A stretch of 36,793 nt of DNA, from assembly GCA_030692905.1 (NCBI GenBank), contig JAUYBT010000168.1:1-36793 (forward strand). Reading direction: 5' to 3'. This document shows, piece by piece, positions 10,320 to 20,556 of this stretch (position 1 is its first letter; each line of letters begins with the position of its first letter). Position numbers and translations under genes: made by a program. The stretch comes from Bacteroidales bacterium (lineage in GTDB: Bacteria; Bacteroidota; Bacteroidia; Bacteroidales; VadinHA17). The notes beneath the pieces were generated by a model. That model was not told the origin of the DNA and did not search any database. It was given only the letters and a program-made list of their open reading frames with translations.

Positions 10320-10907
10320 ATGGATTTCAATGCAACCATTGATTTAATTATTAAAGATCTCGATGAAGCGCGCGAAATTATTGATGATCTGAAAAAATAC
10401 CCCGGAGTTCCGGTACTGCAGGTTGAGCTTGCAAAGTCAAAATGCAAGAGTGCCGGAGAGGTTATTGCTCTTCTCAAAAGTCTGAGAGACAATATGCCTG
10501 TTTTAATCACTCCCCCACCGGTTGAAAAAAAGGAGGAATCGAAAAAAAAACCGGAAAAAGCATCCGAATCCGCTATAATTGCTGATAAATTCAGTTATCT
10601 GTCGAACAGGTTCAATGAACAGTTAGGAAGCATGAAGAGCGATGAGGATATATCGGATATCCTGAAGACCAAGCCATTAACCAATCTATCGGAAGCTATA
10701 GGTGTGAATGACAAATTCCAGTTCATAAGGGAGATTTTCGATGGTAATAAAGATGCATACATCCAGGCAATATCACGCCTTGACCATGCTGAAAGTCTTA
10801 AAGATGCCAGGGCTGTTATTATGAGCTATACTGGCGATAGCAATGAAAATGAGGCGGTTAAACAGCTACTCGATCTGGTAAAACGCAAACTTCCTTCAAA
10901 TGAGTAA
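10320..10907 (+). CDS. Conserved hypothetical protein, 195 aa, soluble and largely helical
   Basis: Intact ORF with a promoter-like box and a 3' overlap with rsmI. No family recognised with confidence. Confidence 0.8.
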   Translation: MDFNATIDLIIKDLDEAREIIDDLKKYPGVPVLQVELAKSKCKSAGEVIALLKSLRDNMPVLITPPPVEKKEESKKKPEKASESAIIADKFSYLSNRFNEQLGSMKSDEDISDILKTKPLTNLSEAIGVNDKFQFIREIFDGNKDAYIQAISRLDHAESLKDARAVIMSYTGDSNENEAVKQLLDLVKRKLPSNE

Positions 10908-11571
10908 ACTCTTTCTGGTTCCTACTCCTATCGGTAATCTCAAGGATATTACCTTCAGGGCTTTAGAGATTCTCAGTAGTGTGGAACTTATCCTTGCCGA
11001 AGATACGCGCCAGGCGAAGAAATTACTGAATCATTATAATATTAAAACCCCTCTTCAGTCACATCACATGTTTAATGAACATAAAAGTGTTGAATCGGTC
11101 TGTTCAAAGATTTTATCAGGACAGACCATCGCACTTATCTCCGATGCCGGCACCCCGGGCATTTCCGATCCGGGATTTTTACTGGTAAGAACATGCGTTG
11201 AAAAAGATATCCCGGTAGAGACCCTTCCCGGACCAACTGCACTGATACCGGCACTGGTAAATTCCGGGCTTCCCTGTGACAGGTTTTGTTTTGAGGGGTT
11301 CCTCCCTCCCAAAAAAGGAAGAAATAAGAGAATGACAGGATTAACTGATGAAACAAGAACTATGGTTTTTTATGAATCACCCTACCGTCTTGTAAAAACA
11401 CTTAATGAATTAGCCATCCATTTTGGTCCCGATCGTGAAGCCTGTGTTTCGAGGGAGATAAGTAAGTTGTTTGAGGAGAATATCCGGGGGACTTTATCGT
11501 TTCTATCAGAGCATTACACGAACAAAGCTCCAAAAGGAGAGATAGTTATAATAGTTGCAGGAAGAAAGTAA
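10900..11571 (+). CDS. rsmI: 16S rRNA (cytidine(1402)-2'-O)-methyltransferase
   Basis: LFLVPTPIGNLKDITFRALEIL, LAEDTRQAKKLLNHY, LISDAGTPGISDPGF, ETLPGPTALIPALVNSGLP. Confidence 0.96.
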   Translation: MSKLFLVPTPIGNLKDITFRALEILSSVELILAEDTRQAKKLLNHYNIKTPLQSHHMFNEHKSVESVCSKILSGQTIALISDAGTPGISDPGFLLVRTCVEKDIPVETLPGPTALIPALVNSGLPCDRFCFEGFLPPKKGRNKRMTGLTDETRTMVFYESPYRLVKTLNELAIHFGPDREACVSREISKLFEENIRGTLSFLSEHYTNKAPKGEIVIIVAGRK

Positions 11572-11614
11572 CTTTTTATCACTATTTTCGTTTTACTCTA
11601 AATAGTATTCAAAA

Positions 11615-14332
11615 ATGAAACTTATTATCCGGATAGTACTGTTCATTCTTATTTCAACTCCCCTATCACAGGCACAAATACTTAAAGGAAAGATCACAAA
11701 CCAATCAGGTGATCCCATTCAGTATTCAACAGTTTACATTCAGGAACTTAAACAGGGAACTACTTCCAATACAAAAGGAGATTATGAAATCCGGCTTCCC
11801 GCCGGTAAATACAATGTCATTTACCAGAGTCTTGGCTTTGAGCCTGTATTTGTTAACATTACACTATCAGACAAAACAATAACAAAAGATGTTAACCTGC
11901 CAGTTCAGTATTATGAGATACCTGAAGTTATAATTACGGCTTCCGGTGAAGACCCTGCATATATTATCATGCGGAAAATTATTGGTCTGGCCCCTTATTA
12001 CCTGAATAATGTAAGCTATTATAAAGCAGGAGTTTACCTTAAGGGAAATCTTTTAATCAACAGGATCCCGAAGCTTTTGCAAAAATCTATGAAGATTGAA
12101 ACCTCTCACAACTCTACTACTATTTCTGCCGGTGGAAAACCTGCAAGTGACAAAAGAACATTAAAAGCCGGCGACTCCTTTCTGATGGAATCATTTAATG
12201 AAATTGAATTTACCGCTCCTGACAAATATGTTCAGAAGGTAATTTCTTATAATAGTACCTTCCCTTCAGATGGGGATAATATTTCTCCAATGGATTATAT
12301 TCAGGCAAGTTTTTATGCACCTGTTTTGGCTGAAATGGCAATTTCACCGCTATCACCACAGGCATTTTCACATTACAAATTCAAATATCTTGGAGCATCT
12401 TTGCAAGGGAATTTCACTATTAATAAGATTGAAGTTATCCCTAAACGAAAAAGTCAGCAAGTCTTCTACGGTACCATATATATCATTGAAGATCTTTGGT
12501 GCCTTCACAGTGTTGATCTTGTAAACGACAATATTGCAGGAAAGGTCAGGATCCAGCAACTTTATATCCCGGTGCAGGATGATATTTGGATGCCGGTAAG
12601 TCATAAGTTTGATTTCAATGTCGAATTTTTTGGTTTTAAAGCAGATGTCGGTTATGTTGGCTCTGTAAAATATATTGATGTTAAACCTAATCTGGCACTT
12701 CAGAAACCAAAAACCATATCCACTGATTACACAGGCAGATCCGGAAGGGTTGAAAATACTACCGACACTGTTGTTACAAAGGCAAAACAACAGATTGATA
12801 AAATTCTTGAAAAGGATGAATTATCGAACCGCGATATGATAAGGATTGCCAGGCTCATGGAAAAAGAATCAGAAAAAACTTTGCCTGACAGTACAAGGAA
12901 GAATCTCGAGATAAAGGATAAAACCACCCATATAATTGAAAAAGATGCTGCTAAAAAAGACAGTGCCTATTGGGCTGAGATACGCCCGATCCCTCTTTCA
13001 GACATTGAGATACATACTTTAAAGATAAGTGATAGTACAAAGACCGTTTTGTCCATGAAAGAGCTAAAAAACGACACAATCTCTTCAGAAGGTAAAAAGG
13101 GGGGAAATAAATTCCTAAAAACAGTGCGGCAGATCGGAATGGGGCATACATGGTCCGACACAACCGGATTTAGTTTTACCCATGGGGGTCTGATTGATAT
13201 AAAAAACCTGAGCTTTAATACAGTCGATGGTTTTATTTACGGATTAGATTTCCGCTTTTCAAAATCATGGAAAAACAGTAAGTCCCTCTCAATTTTTCCC
13301 GATATCCGGTATGCGTTCAGCAGAGAACAATTAATGTGGAGGGTCAATGCAAATTACAAGTTTAATGGGCTGAAGCAGAGGCAATTATTCGTAAGGACAG
13401 GTATTACAAGTAAAGACATAAGCAACGGAGGAAGTATCAATACATTATTGAATTCTGAGGCTACCCTGTTTCTGAAAAAAAACTACCTAAAACTTTATGA
13501 ATCAAGATACCTTACTTTTGGTTACATAAGTGAGATCGTAAATGGATTGACTCTGGAATTGAGCACCAGTTATGAAGACCGGAGAGTACTTGAAAATACA
13601 ACAGATTTTTCGTTTATTAAATCTTCGAAAGTATATTCTGATAATATCCCTGTCAACAATTATCTGGCTCCGGGTTCCAATCCGATTAATGTACTACGCG
13701 ATCAGAGACATGCTGACTTTGTGACAAAAGTCACATATACTCCTTTCCAGAGGTACAGGATAAATAAGGGAAACAAGATCCCGAGGGGATCTGACTGGCC
13801 GACTTTCAATCTGACCTGGCAACATGGAATTAATGAGTTCAGTGAAATGACAGACAGGTTTAAACATTACGACATGCTGAAGGCCGAAGCATTCAAAAGC
13901 AAGAGTATAGGAGCATTCAGCAATTTCAGATGGCGAGTCAGGGCAGGGGGATTTCTTGATAACAGAAGTTTAACATTCTATGACTTCTTCCATTTCAACT
14001 CTCAACCATTACCGTTTCTTCTTGATAACTACCAGGATGCGTTCATGATACCCGCATATTATTCCCTTAGCACACCCGAAATTTTTGGTGAAGTCCATCT
14101 GAAATATACTACCCCTTATTTACTTATAAAACTTCTTCCCGGATTAAGCAACACCCTGATGCGTGAAAATATAAGTCTTTCATATCTGGGTTCACGCTAC
14201 CATAAAAACTACACTGAAATAGGGTACAGCATCAGTGAAATTCTCCTCCTGGGAGAGTTAGGAATCTATGTCGGGTTTGAGGATATAAAGTACAAGAGCG
14301 TTGGAGCCAAGCTTGTACTCAGGTTTAACTGA
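11615..14332 (+). CDS. DUF5686 / carboxypeptidase-regulatory-like domain outer-membrane protein
   Basis: Signal peptide, then a CarboxypepD_reg-like domain (LKGKITNQSGDPIQYSTVYIQELKQGTTSNTKGDYEIRLPAGKYNVIYQSLGFE) and a long C-terminal barrel-like region. Confidence 0.85.
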   Translation: MKLIIRIVLFILISTPLSQAQILKGKITNQSGDPIQYSTVYIQELKQGTTSNTKGDYEIRLPAGKYNVIYQSLGFEPVFVNITLSDKTITKDVNLPVQYYEIPEVIITASGEDPAYIIMRKIIGLAPYYLNNVSYYKAGVYLKGNLLINRIPKLLQKSMKIETSHNSTTISAGGKPASDKRTLKAGDSFLMESFNEIEFTAPDKYVQKVISYNSTFPSDGDNISPMDYIQASFYAPVLAEMAISPLSPQAFSHYKFKYLGASLQGNFTINKIEVIPKRKSQQVFYGTIYIIEDLWCLHSVDLVNDNIAGKVRIQQLYIPVQDDIWMPVSHKFDFNVEFFGFKADVGYVGSVKYIDVKPNLALQKPKTISTDYTGRSGRVENTTDTVVTKAKQQIDKILEKDELSNRDMIRIARLMEKESEKTLPDSTRKNLEIKDKTTHIIEKDAAKKDSAYWAEIRPIPLSDIEIHTLKISDSTKTVLSMKELKNDTISSEGKKGGNKFLKTVRQIGMGHTWSDTTGFSFTHGGLIDIKNLSFNTVDGFIYGLDFRFSKSWKNSKSLSIFPDIRYAFSREQLMWRVNANYKFNGLKQRQLFVRTGITSKDISNGGSINTLLNSEATLFLKKNYLKLYESRYLTFGYISEIVNGLTLELSTSYEDRRVLENTTDFSFIKSSKVYSDNIPVNNYLAPGSNPINVLRDQRHADFVTKVTYTPFQRYRINKGNKIPRGSDWPTFNLTWQHGINEFSEMTDRFKHYDMLKAEAFKSKSIGAFSNFRWRVRAGGFLDNRSLTFYDFFHFNSQPLPFLLDNYQDAFMIPAYYSLSTPEIFGEVHLKYTTPYLLIKLLPGLSNTLMRENISLSYLGSRYHKNYTEIGYSISEILLLGELGIYVGFEDIKYKSVGAKLVLRFN

Positions 14333-14337
14333 TTTTA

Positions 14338-15861
14338 TCATGCAAAGGGAGGCTCATCATGAATATCGGACTCTTTATCGAATCCGCCGCCCAGTTTCCT
14401 GAGGTTATCATGATTCATTTTAGAACCAAGGGTGATACTCTGGGAACCATCTCTGAAATCAGGATTGCCATCCATATCAAAATCATCAATATCCACAAAC
14501 TGAGCTTTTTCTTCACGGAATCTCAGTCTTACATCATTTACGGGACCGTTACGGTTTTTTGCAAGGATAATCTCAGCTATCCCTTTGGTTGAGGAACCAT
14601 CTTCGAAAGTTGGGATCCCGAATTTATCTTGTCGGTGAATAAACACTACCATATCGGCATCCTGCTCTATTGCTCCTGATTCACGAAGGTCGGAAAGAAG
14701 CGGACGTTTGGTACCACCTCTCATTTCAACCGATCGGTTAAGCTGGGAGAGAGCAAGTATTGGTACATTAAGCTCCTTGGCAATACTCTTAAGTGATCGT
14801 GAAATATTACTGACCTCCTGTTCGCGGCTGCCGGCATTTTCCGGACCAGACATAAGTTGAAGATAGTCAACAATGACTATATCGAGTTTACGCTGAGCCT
14901 TCAGACGCCGGCATTTTGCCCTGAGTTCAAATATTGAAATTGCCGGAGTATCATCAATAAATATCGGGGCCAGCACCAGCTTTTTAATCCTGGTATCAAG
15001 CTGCTTCCACTCCTCTTCTGAGAGGCGTCCGTTTTTGATCTTATCTCCGGGAATGTCGGTTTCAGCTATTATTAATCTGTTCACAAGCTGAATAGAAGAC
15101 ATCTCGCAAGAGAATATGGCCACATTTTTTCCGTGATCAATAGCCATGTTCCTTGCCATTGAAAGAGCAAATGCTGTTTTTCCCACAGAAGGACGGGCAG
15201 CGATTATAATCAGTTCTGATTTCTGCCAGCCGGAGGTAAGCCTGTCAAGTTTTGTGAAACCCGAAGGTGTTCCTACCAGTGCATCTTCTCTTTTCCCTGC
15301 CTCCTCAATTTCCCTTATTGCTTCCTTAATAACCACGTTGATAGGGGCAACTTCTCTCTTGATGTTTCCTTCAGCTATCTGGAAAAGAGCATTTTCTGAA
15401 TAATCAAGAAGCTCAGTTACATCATATGTGTCGTCAAAAGACCTGGTCTGTATTTCGGTTGATACTCTTATAAGTTCGCGCTGGATATACTTCTGTGCCA
15501 CTATTCTTGCATGGTAGTCGACATTTGCTGCTGAAACAACCTTAGAAGTCAGCTGGGTAAGGTAAACCGGGCCGCCAACACTGTCCAATTCATGATGTGC
15601 CCGAAGTTCTTCAGTAACTGTGTACAGGTCTACCGGATACTCCCTGGTTGAAAGGTCTGAGATAGCTTTAAATATCTTCTGGTGTGCCTCTCTGTAAAAA
15701 CTCTCTGGTTTAAGAATATCAAGAATGGTTATTACTGCTTCCTTTTCAAGCATAACTGCACCGAGAACAGCCTCTTCCATATCGTTTGCCTGTGGTGGTA
15801 CCTTACCAAAATCAGGCAGAATTGTAATAGTGGGCCTTGGGCTATTTCTTTGTTTTGCCAT
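14338..15861 (-). CDS. dnaB: Replicative DNA helicase DnaB
   Basis: PPQANDMEEAVLGAVMLE, RPSVGKTAFALSMARNMA, VDYLQLMSG, LSQLNRSVEMR, SDLRESGAIEQDADMV. Confidence 0.97.
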   Translation of the reverse strand: MAKQRNSPRPTITILPDFGKVPPQANDMEEAVLGAVMLEKEAVITILDILKPESFYREAHQKIFKAISDLSTREYPVDLYTVTEELRAHHELDSVGGPVYLTQLTSKVVSAANVDYHARIVAQKYIQRELIRVSTEIQTRSFDDTYDVTELLDYSENALFQIAEGNIKREVAPINVVIKEAIREIEEAGKREDALVGTPSGFTKLDRLTSGWQKSELIIIAARPSVGKTAFALSMARNMAIDHGKNVAIFSCEMSSIQLVNRLIIAETDIPGDKIKNGRLSEEEWKQLDTRIKKLVLAPIFIDDTPAISIFELRAKCRRLKAQRKLDIVIVDYLQLMSGPENAGSREQEVSNISRSLKSIAKELNVPILALSQLNRSVEMRGGTKRPLLSDLRESGAIEQDADMVVFIHRQDKFGIPTFEDGSSTKGIAEIILAKNRNGPVNDVRLRFREEKAQFVDIDDFDMDGNPDFRDGSQSITLGSKMNHDNLRKLGGGFDKESDIHDEPPFA

Positions 15862-15923
15862 TAATATTATATTGTTGATTTATTGATACTTAGAGATGTA
15901 AAAATTTAATACCCGGGTATTTT

Positions 15924-15931
15924 CAAAGGTA
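15924..15931 (-). promoter_or_regulatory. Putative -7 box of dnaB (TACCTTTG on the minus strand)
   Basis: caaaggta on the plus strand, upstream of the dnaB start at 15861. Confidence 0.5.
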
Positions 15932-15946
15932 TGAATAACCATACTT

Positions 15947-15970
15947 AATAACTTAAAAGGTTAAGTTATT
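15947..15970. repeat. Perfect 10-bp inverted repeat with 4-nt spacer (AATAACTTAA-AAGG-TTAAGTTATT)
   Basis: Read directly in the dnaB-ispE intergenic region. Confidence 0.9.
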
Positions 15971-16072
15971 GTTACAAACAAACAGATGTTAAAAACTTGT
16001 TGAAAAGCTAATAAACGGATCAATGACGACAAATTCAAAACCATGTGGTATTTTTACATCAAATAGAGGAAG

Positions 16073-16891
16073 ATGATCGTTTTCCCAAAAGCTAAAATAA
16101 ACCTGGGGTTGCGAATAACAGGGAAGCGTCCTGATGGCTATCATGACATTGAAACTCTTTTTTATCCTGTCAGGCTGAGTGATGCTCTTGAGTTTGTAGT
16201 ATTATCTGAACCTCTTAAAAAAGATAATCTTATAGTTACCGGTATCAATACCGGGAGCGATCCGGAAAACAATCTCGTTTTAAAAACTGTTAGAAAATTA
16301 CGTGAAAAATATTCATTTCCTCTGTTAAAAATTCATCTTCATAAAGTCATCCCGGTAGGTGCCGGATTAGGAGGGGGATCCTCAGATGCAGCACATCTAT
16401 TAAAAGCTATAAACAGGTATTTCGGGCTTTTAATTGATGAACAGAATCTGAAATCTACGGCTCTGGAACTGGGAAGTGATTGTCCGTTTTTTATCAATAG
16501 CAATCCTGCTTTTGCTTCAGGCAGAGGTGAGGTATTAAAACCCATCAGGCCAGTCCTGACCGGTTACTATATCCTTCTACTCAACCCTGGCATTGGGATA
16601 AATACAAGGGAGGCTTATCAGAATTGCCGGCCTGAACATCCGTCAACCAGCCTTCTTCAGTTGATTGATCATCCGCTTACCGATTGGAAAGAGCTGATGA
16701 TAAACGATTTTGAAGATTATGCTTTTAAAAAATTTCCCCTGATAGGCGAAATTAAAAATGAATTGTACAGTTCCGGTGCACTCTTTAGTTCAATGTCTGG
16801 CAGCGGATCGAGTGTATATGGGATATTTCCTAAGAAATCAAGTGTACCGGATACACTTAAAGATTTTTTAATTTATGAGGGAGTGATGTGA
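16073..16891 (+). CDS. ispE: 4-(cytidine 5'-diphospho)-2-C-methyl-D-erythritol kinase
   Basis: FPKAKINLGLRITGKRPDGYHDIETLFYPV, and the GHMP motif PVGAGLGGGSSDAA. Confidence 0.96.
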   Translation: MIVFPKAKINLGLRITGKRPDGYHDIETLFYPVRLSDALEFVVLSEPLKKDNLIVTGINTGSDPENNLVLKTVRKLREKYSFPLLKIHLHKVIPVGAGLGGGSSDAAHLLKAINRYFGLLIDEQNLKSTALELGSDCPFFINSNPAFASGRGEVLKPIRPVLTGYYILLLNPGIGINTREAYQNCRPEHPSTSLLQLIDHPLTDWKELMINDFEDYAFKKFPLIGEIKNELYSSGALFSSMSGSGSSVYGIFPKKSSVPDTLKDFLIYEGVM

Positions 16892-16948
16892 CTTTTCATC
16901 GAGCAGAGCCATAATGCGCTCGCGGGCTGTTAGTTTTAATTATGAAAA

Positions 16949-18103
16949 CTATTTCGGGGCCATTTTATAAAGCACCAATGCAATTATTGAATAAAGGATG
17001 TTGGGGATCCACATAGCAAGCATCGGACCAAGGTTTCCTTTGAGTGAGAATTGTGAAGCAAACTGCAAAAACAGAATATAGGAGAAACTAAGTATTAGCC
17101 CGGTTCCAATATTCATACCGATACCTCCTCTTATTTTCCTTGACGACAGCGAGACTCCGATAAGTGTAAGAATAAATACAGCAAACGGATTAGCAAACCG
17201 TCTGTGTTTTTCAATGAGGAAAAGTTTCAGTTCATCCGATCCCTGGAGTTGCAACAGGTCGATATAATCCTCCAGTTCACGATAAGTCATTGTCCCGACA
17301 AATCCGGGGTCTCGTGAAAAATCATCGGGATTGATGGTAAGTGTTGTATCAATCTCTCTGCCCTTGGTGATTACCTCCTCATTGTCCTTTATTTCGCGGA
17401 TATAAAAATTAATGGCAGTCCACTTATTTATAATTGTATCGGAAATTATAAGGGTCGTATCGTATATAACTGAAGTTGCTGATAGTTTAGATATAAGTCT
17501 TCCACTATCAATTTTTTCAATTGTGAAATTCTGTCCTCTCTGGCTCAGAGGATTATAGGAACCCATGTAGACATAGATATTTTTAAATACCTGCCTGTGA
17601 ATATTCTCTACAGTTACTTTCCTGGCTGATGAGCGGTAATACTTATCCTCAAAATCCATCCTTATAAGGTTTGATTTAGGAATAACAAAGTTGGTCAGGA
17701 CAAAGGTGAATATCGCTATAACCAGGGCTGAAAGAAAATAGGGCCACATCATTCTTCTGAAGCTCATTCCACAGTTCAGGATTGCGATAATCTCAGTATT
17801 TACCGCCATTTTTGATGTGAAGAAAATAACGGAAATAAAGACAAACAGCGGGGCAAACAATGTGGCAAAATAAGGAATGAAATTCATATAATAGTCAAAG
17901 ACGATAGCCCTCACAGGAGCTTCCTTCTCAATAAAGTTGTCAATTTTTTCAGCGAAATCGAATACAACAGCCAGGATCAGTATTAAGACAAGGCAGAAGA
18001 AGAAAGTACCAAGAAACTTCCTGATAATGTATGCATCAATAAGTTTGATCCTCAGAGAAGCTACAGCCGCTCTGAAAGTGTTTTTATCATTGAGTCTTTC
18101 CAT
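16949..18103 (-). CDS. LptF/LptG family (YjgP/YjgQ) lipopolysaccharide export permease
   Basis: DAYIIRKFLGTFFFCL start and multi-pass membrane organisation with a C-terminal three-TM cluster. Confidence 0.88.
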   Translation of the reverse strand: MERLNDKNTFRAAVASLRIKLIDAYIIRKFLGTFFFCLVLILILAVVFDFAEKIDNFIEKEAPVRAIVFDYYMNFIPYFATLFAPLFVFISVIFFTSKMAVNTEIIAILNCGMSFRRMMWPYFLSALVIAIFTFVLTNFVIPKSNLIRMDFEDKYYRSSARKVTVENIHRQVFKNIYVYMGSYNPLSQRGQNFTIEKIDSGRLISKLSATSVIYDTTLIISDTIINKWTAINFYIREIKDNEEVITKGREIDTTLTINPDDFSRDPGFVGTMTYRELEDYIDLLQLQGSDELKLFLIEKHRRFANPFAVFILTLIGVSLSSRKIRGGIGMNIGTGLILSFSYILFLQFASQFSLKGNLGPMLAMWIPNILYSIIALVLYKMAPK

Positions 18104-19188
18104 TTTTTGAAATTACCTTCTTCAATTTTTTTTCTTGCTTCGCCAACCAGTCTCAAATAAAATGACAGGTTATGTATGCTTGCGATCTGAGCCCCCAGAT
18201 TTTCGCCCGACATAACAAGATGCCTCAGATATGCTTTTGAATAGTAAAGACTTACTGCCGAGGGACCCTCGGGATCTATGGGACTGAAATCATCGATCCA
18301 TTTTCTATTCCTGATATTTATTGTTCCCTCATTTGTAAAAAGCATCCCGTTTCGCCCGTTCCGTGTTGGTATAACGCAATCGAACATATCAATACCCCTT
18401 TCAATAGCTTCGAGGAGATTAACAGGCGTACCTACTCCCATCAGATAACGTGGTTTATCGTCAGGCAGTATTTCATTAACAATCTCAATAATCCTGTACA
18501 TCTCTTCAACCGGTTCTCCGACCGACAACCCTCCGATAGCATTTCCCGCCAGTCCGGATGAAGCAATTTTTTCAGCTGAAATTTTTCTCAGATCATCAAA
18601 TGTCCCTCCCTGTACTATAGGAAATAGGAACTGCTCCTTACCCCATACAGGATCTGTTTCGCGAAACCTTACAACTGCCCTGTCGAGCCAATGATGAGTG
18701 AGAGTGATAGACCTTTTGGCATAGTTGTAATCGCAAGGCCAGGGAGCACACTCATCGAAGGCCATAATTATATCGGCTCCGATAATACGTTGTATATCAA
18801 TAGTATTCTCAGGAGTAAAAACGTGCCTCGATCCATCAATATGTGATTTAAAGATAGCTCCTTCGTCAGTAAGTTTCCTGTTCCCGGTAAGTGAGAATAC
18901 CTGGTATCCCCCGCTATCTGTGAGGATTGGACGATCCCACGACATAAATTGGTGAAGACCGCCTGCTGCTTTAAGAATTTCAGTTCCCGGCCGCAGATAA
19001 AGATGGTATGTATTTCCCAGTATTATTTTTGCGTTAATATCCTCTGAAAGATCACGCTGCAGAATACCTTTTACGGTACCACCCGTACCAACCGGCATAA
19101 AGATCGGAGTAGGAATATCACCATGAGCTGTCTTCAGCAGACCCGTACGTGCCCTGGATTCCTTATCCCTGCTCTCAATTTTAAACAT
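18061..19188 (-). CDS. tgt: tRNA-guanine(34) transglycosylase
   Basis: TPIFMPVGTGGTVKGI, NTYHLYLRPG, DRPILTDSGGYQVFSL, MGVGTPVNLLEAIERGIDMFDCVIPTRNGRNG. Confidence 0.97.
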   Translation of the reverse strand: MFKIESRDKESRARTGLLKTAHGDIPTPIFMPVGTGGTVKGILQRDLSEDINAKIILGNTYHLYLRPGTEILKAAGGLHQFMSWDRPILTDSGGYQVFSLTGNRKLTDEGAIFKSHIDGSRHVFTPENTIDIQRIIGADIIMAFDECAPWPCDYNYAKRSITLTHHWLDRAVVRFRETDPVWGKEQFLFPIVQGGTFDDLRKISAEKIASSGLAGNAIGGLSVGEPVEEMYRIIEIVNEILPDDKPRYLMGVGTPVNLLEAIERGIDMFDCVIPTRNGRNGMLFTNEGTINIRNRKWIDDFSPIDPEGPSAVSLYYSKAYLRHLVMSGENLGAQIASIHNLSFYLRLVGEARKKIEEGNFKKWKDSMIKTLSERL

Positions 19189-19214
19189 ATTATCAGATCT
19201 CTATTTTCGAAGCA

Positions 19215-19222
19215 CAAAGGTA
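19215..19222 (-). promoter_or_regulatory. Putative -7 box of tgt (TACCTTTG on the minus strand)
   Basis: caaaggta on the plus strand, just upstream of the tgt start at 19188. Confidence 0.5.
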
Positions 19223-19425
19223 ATTCATCCGCACGGCCTTATAAAATTATCCTGAATAATTTTTCTTTTGCCGGAAATTAACAGAATAATTAGCTTCAAT
19301 ACATTAATATTCAAACATATATAATGATAATAATTTTTTCATATTACAATAATCAATGATTGTTGAAATTTTTTTTTTGACATTCCGATTATCTTATTAA
19401 TATTGCTGATATATATGGAAGTCAA

Positions 19426-20556
19426 ATGGTGGACCACGATAATGTATTTCTATTAGTCATTTTCTCAGTCTTTGCGTTAGCCGCAACCATTCAGGTGTTT
19501 TATTACCTTTTCTATTACCTTTCTGTTTATTTGTATAAACCGTCCGTTATCAAAACAATTAAAGAACCGGTTTCCATTATTATTTGTGCCAGAGACGAAG
19601 CAGAAAATCTCAGCAATTTTTTACCAGCAGTACTGGAACAGGATTATCCTGATTATGAAGTTATTGTTGTAAACGATTGTTCTGAAGACAACTCCTACGA
19701 TGTACTTGGGAAATATCTGATGCAATATCCACATCTTAAGATATCAACCATCAATAAAGATCCCAAGTTTACTCACAACAAAAAGTTTGCTCAATTTATC
19801 GGAATAAAAGCTGCAAAGAAAGATATTCTGCTCTTTACAGATGCGGATTGCCAGCCAGAGTCGGATAAATGGCTCGAGGGGATGACTTCACATTTTGATG
19901 ACAAAATCTCTTTTGTGCTCGGATATGGTGGTTACCTGAAGGAGAAGGGATTGCTTAACAGATATATCCGCTACGACAGCATGACCATAGCAATGCAGTA
20001 TCTGGGTATGGCTATCCGGGGTATTCCTTATATGGGAGTTGGACGCAACCTGGCATACCGGCGCTCGGTTTTTTTTACTAACAAAGGTTATGGAGCTCAC
20101 AATCATCTTATTTCGGGCGATGATGACCTTTTTGTGAACACAAACGCTTCCGGAAGAAATACATGTGTCGAGTTCAGAAACGGCACCCATACAAGGTCTA
20201 TTCCATGTTCCGGTATCAAAGAGTGGATAACACAGAAAAAAAGATATTTGACAACTGCATCTTATTATAAATTAAGGGATAAACTACTTTTAATTACTGA
20301 ACCGGCAACAAGAATCTTCTTTTATTCAGCATTCATTGTTCTTCTATCCTTCACATTTCTCTGGCCATACGTGTTAGCTGTTTTTGGAATAAGGCTTTTA
20401 ACACAAATTATTATTTTTGCACTTGTTCAGAAGAAATTAAATGAATCAGGATTAATAACATATTCGCTTTTTTTTGATATCTTTTCACCTGTGATAAACA
20501 GCATAGTGTACTTAAGTAACATTTGGAGCAAACCCGGTAAAAACATATGGAAATAA
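19426..20556 (+). CDS. Family 2 glycosyltransferase with C-terminal TM helices
   Basis: PVSIIICARDEAENLSNFLPAVLEQDYPDYEVIVVNDCSEDNS, FTDADCQP, and a hydrophobic C-terminus. Confidence 0.9.
   Translation: MVDHDNVFLLVIFSVFALAATIQVFYYLFYYLSVYLYKPSVIKTIKEPVSIIICARDEAENLSNFLPAVLEQDYPDYEVIVVNDCSEDNSYDVLGKYLMQYPHLKISTINKDPKFTHNKKFAQFIGIKAAKKDILLFTDADCQPESDKWLEGMTSHFDDKISFVLGYGGYLKEKGLLNRYIRYDSMTIAMQYLGMAIRGIPYMGVGRNLAYRRSVFFTNKGYGAHNHLISGDDDLFVNTNASGRNTCVEFRNGTHTRSIPCSGIKEWITQKKRYLTTASYYKLRDKLLLITEPATRIFFYSAFIVLLSFTFLWPYVLAVFGIRLLTQIIIFALVQKKLNESGLITYSLFFDIFSPVINSIVYLSNIWSKPGKNIWK

Noticed and set aside
12368-12790. 140-aa minus-strand ORF inside the DUF5686 gene
   Set aside because: Antisense to a well-supported CDS, with no recognisable family.
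19363-19381. Inverted repeat caataatcaatgattgttg upstream of the GT2 gene
   Set aside because: Short, AT-rich and imperfect. Expected by chance in this composition.
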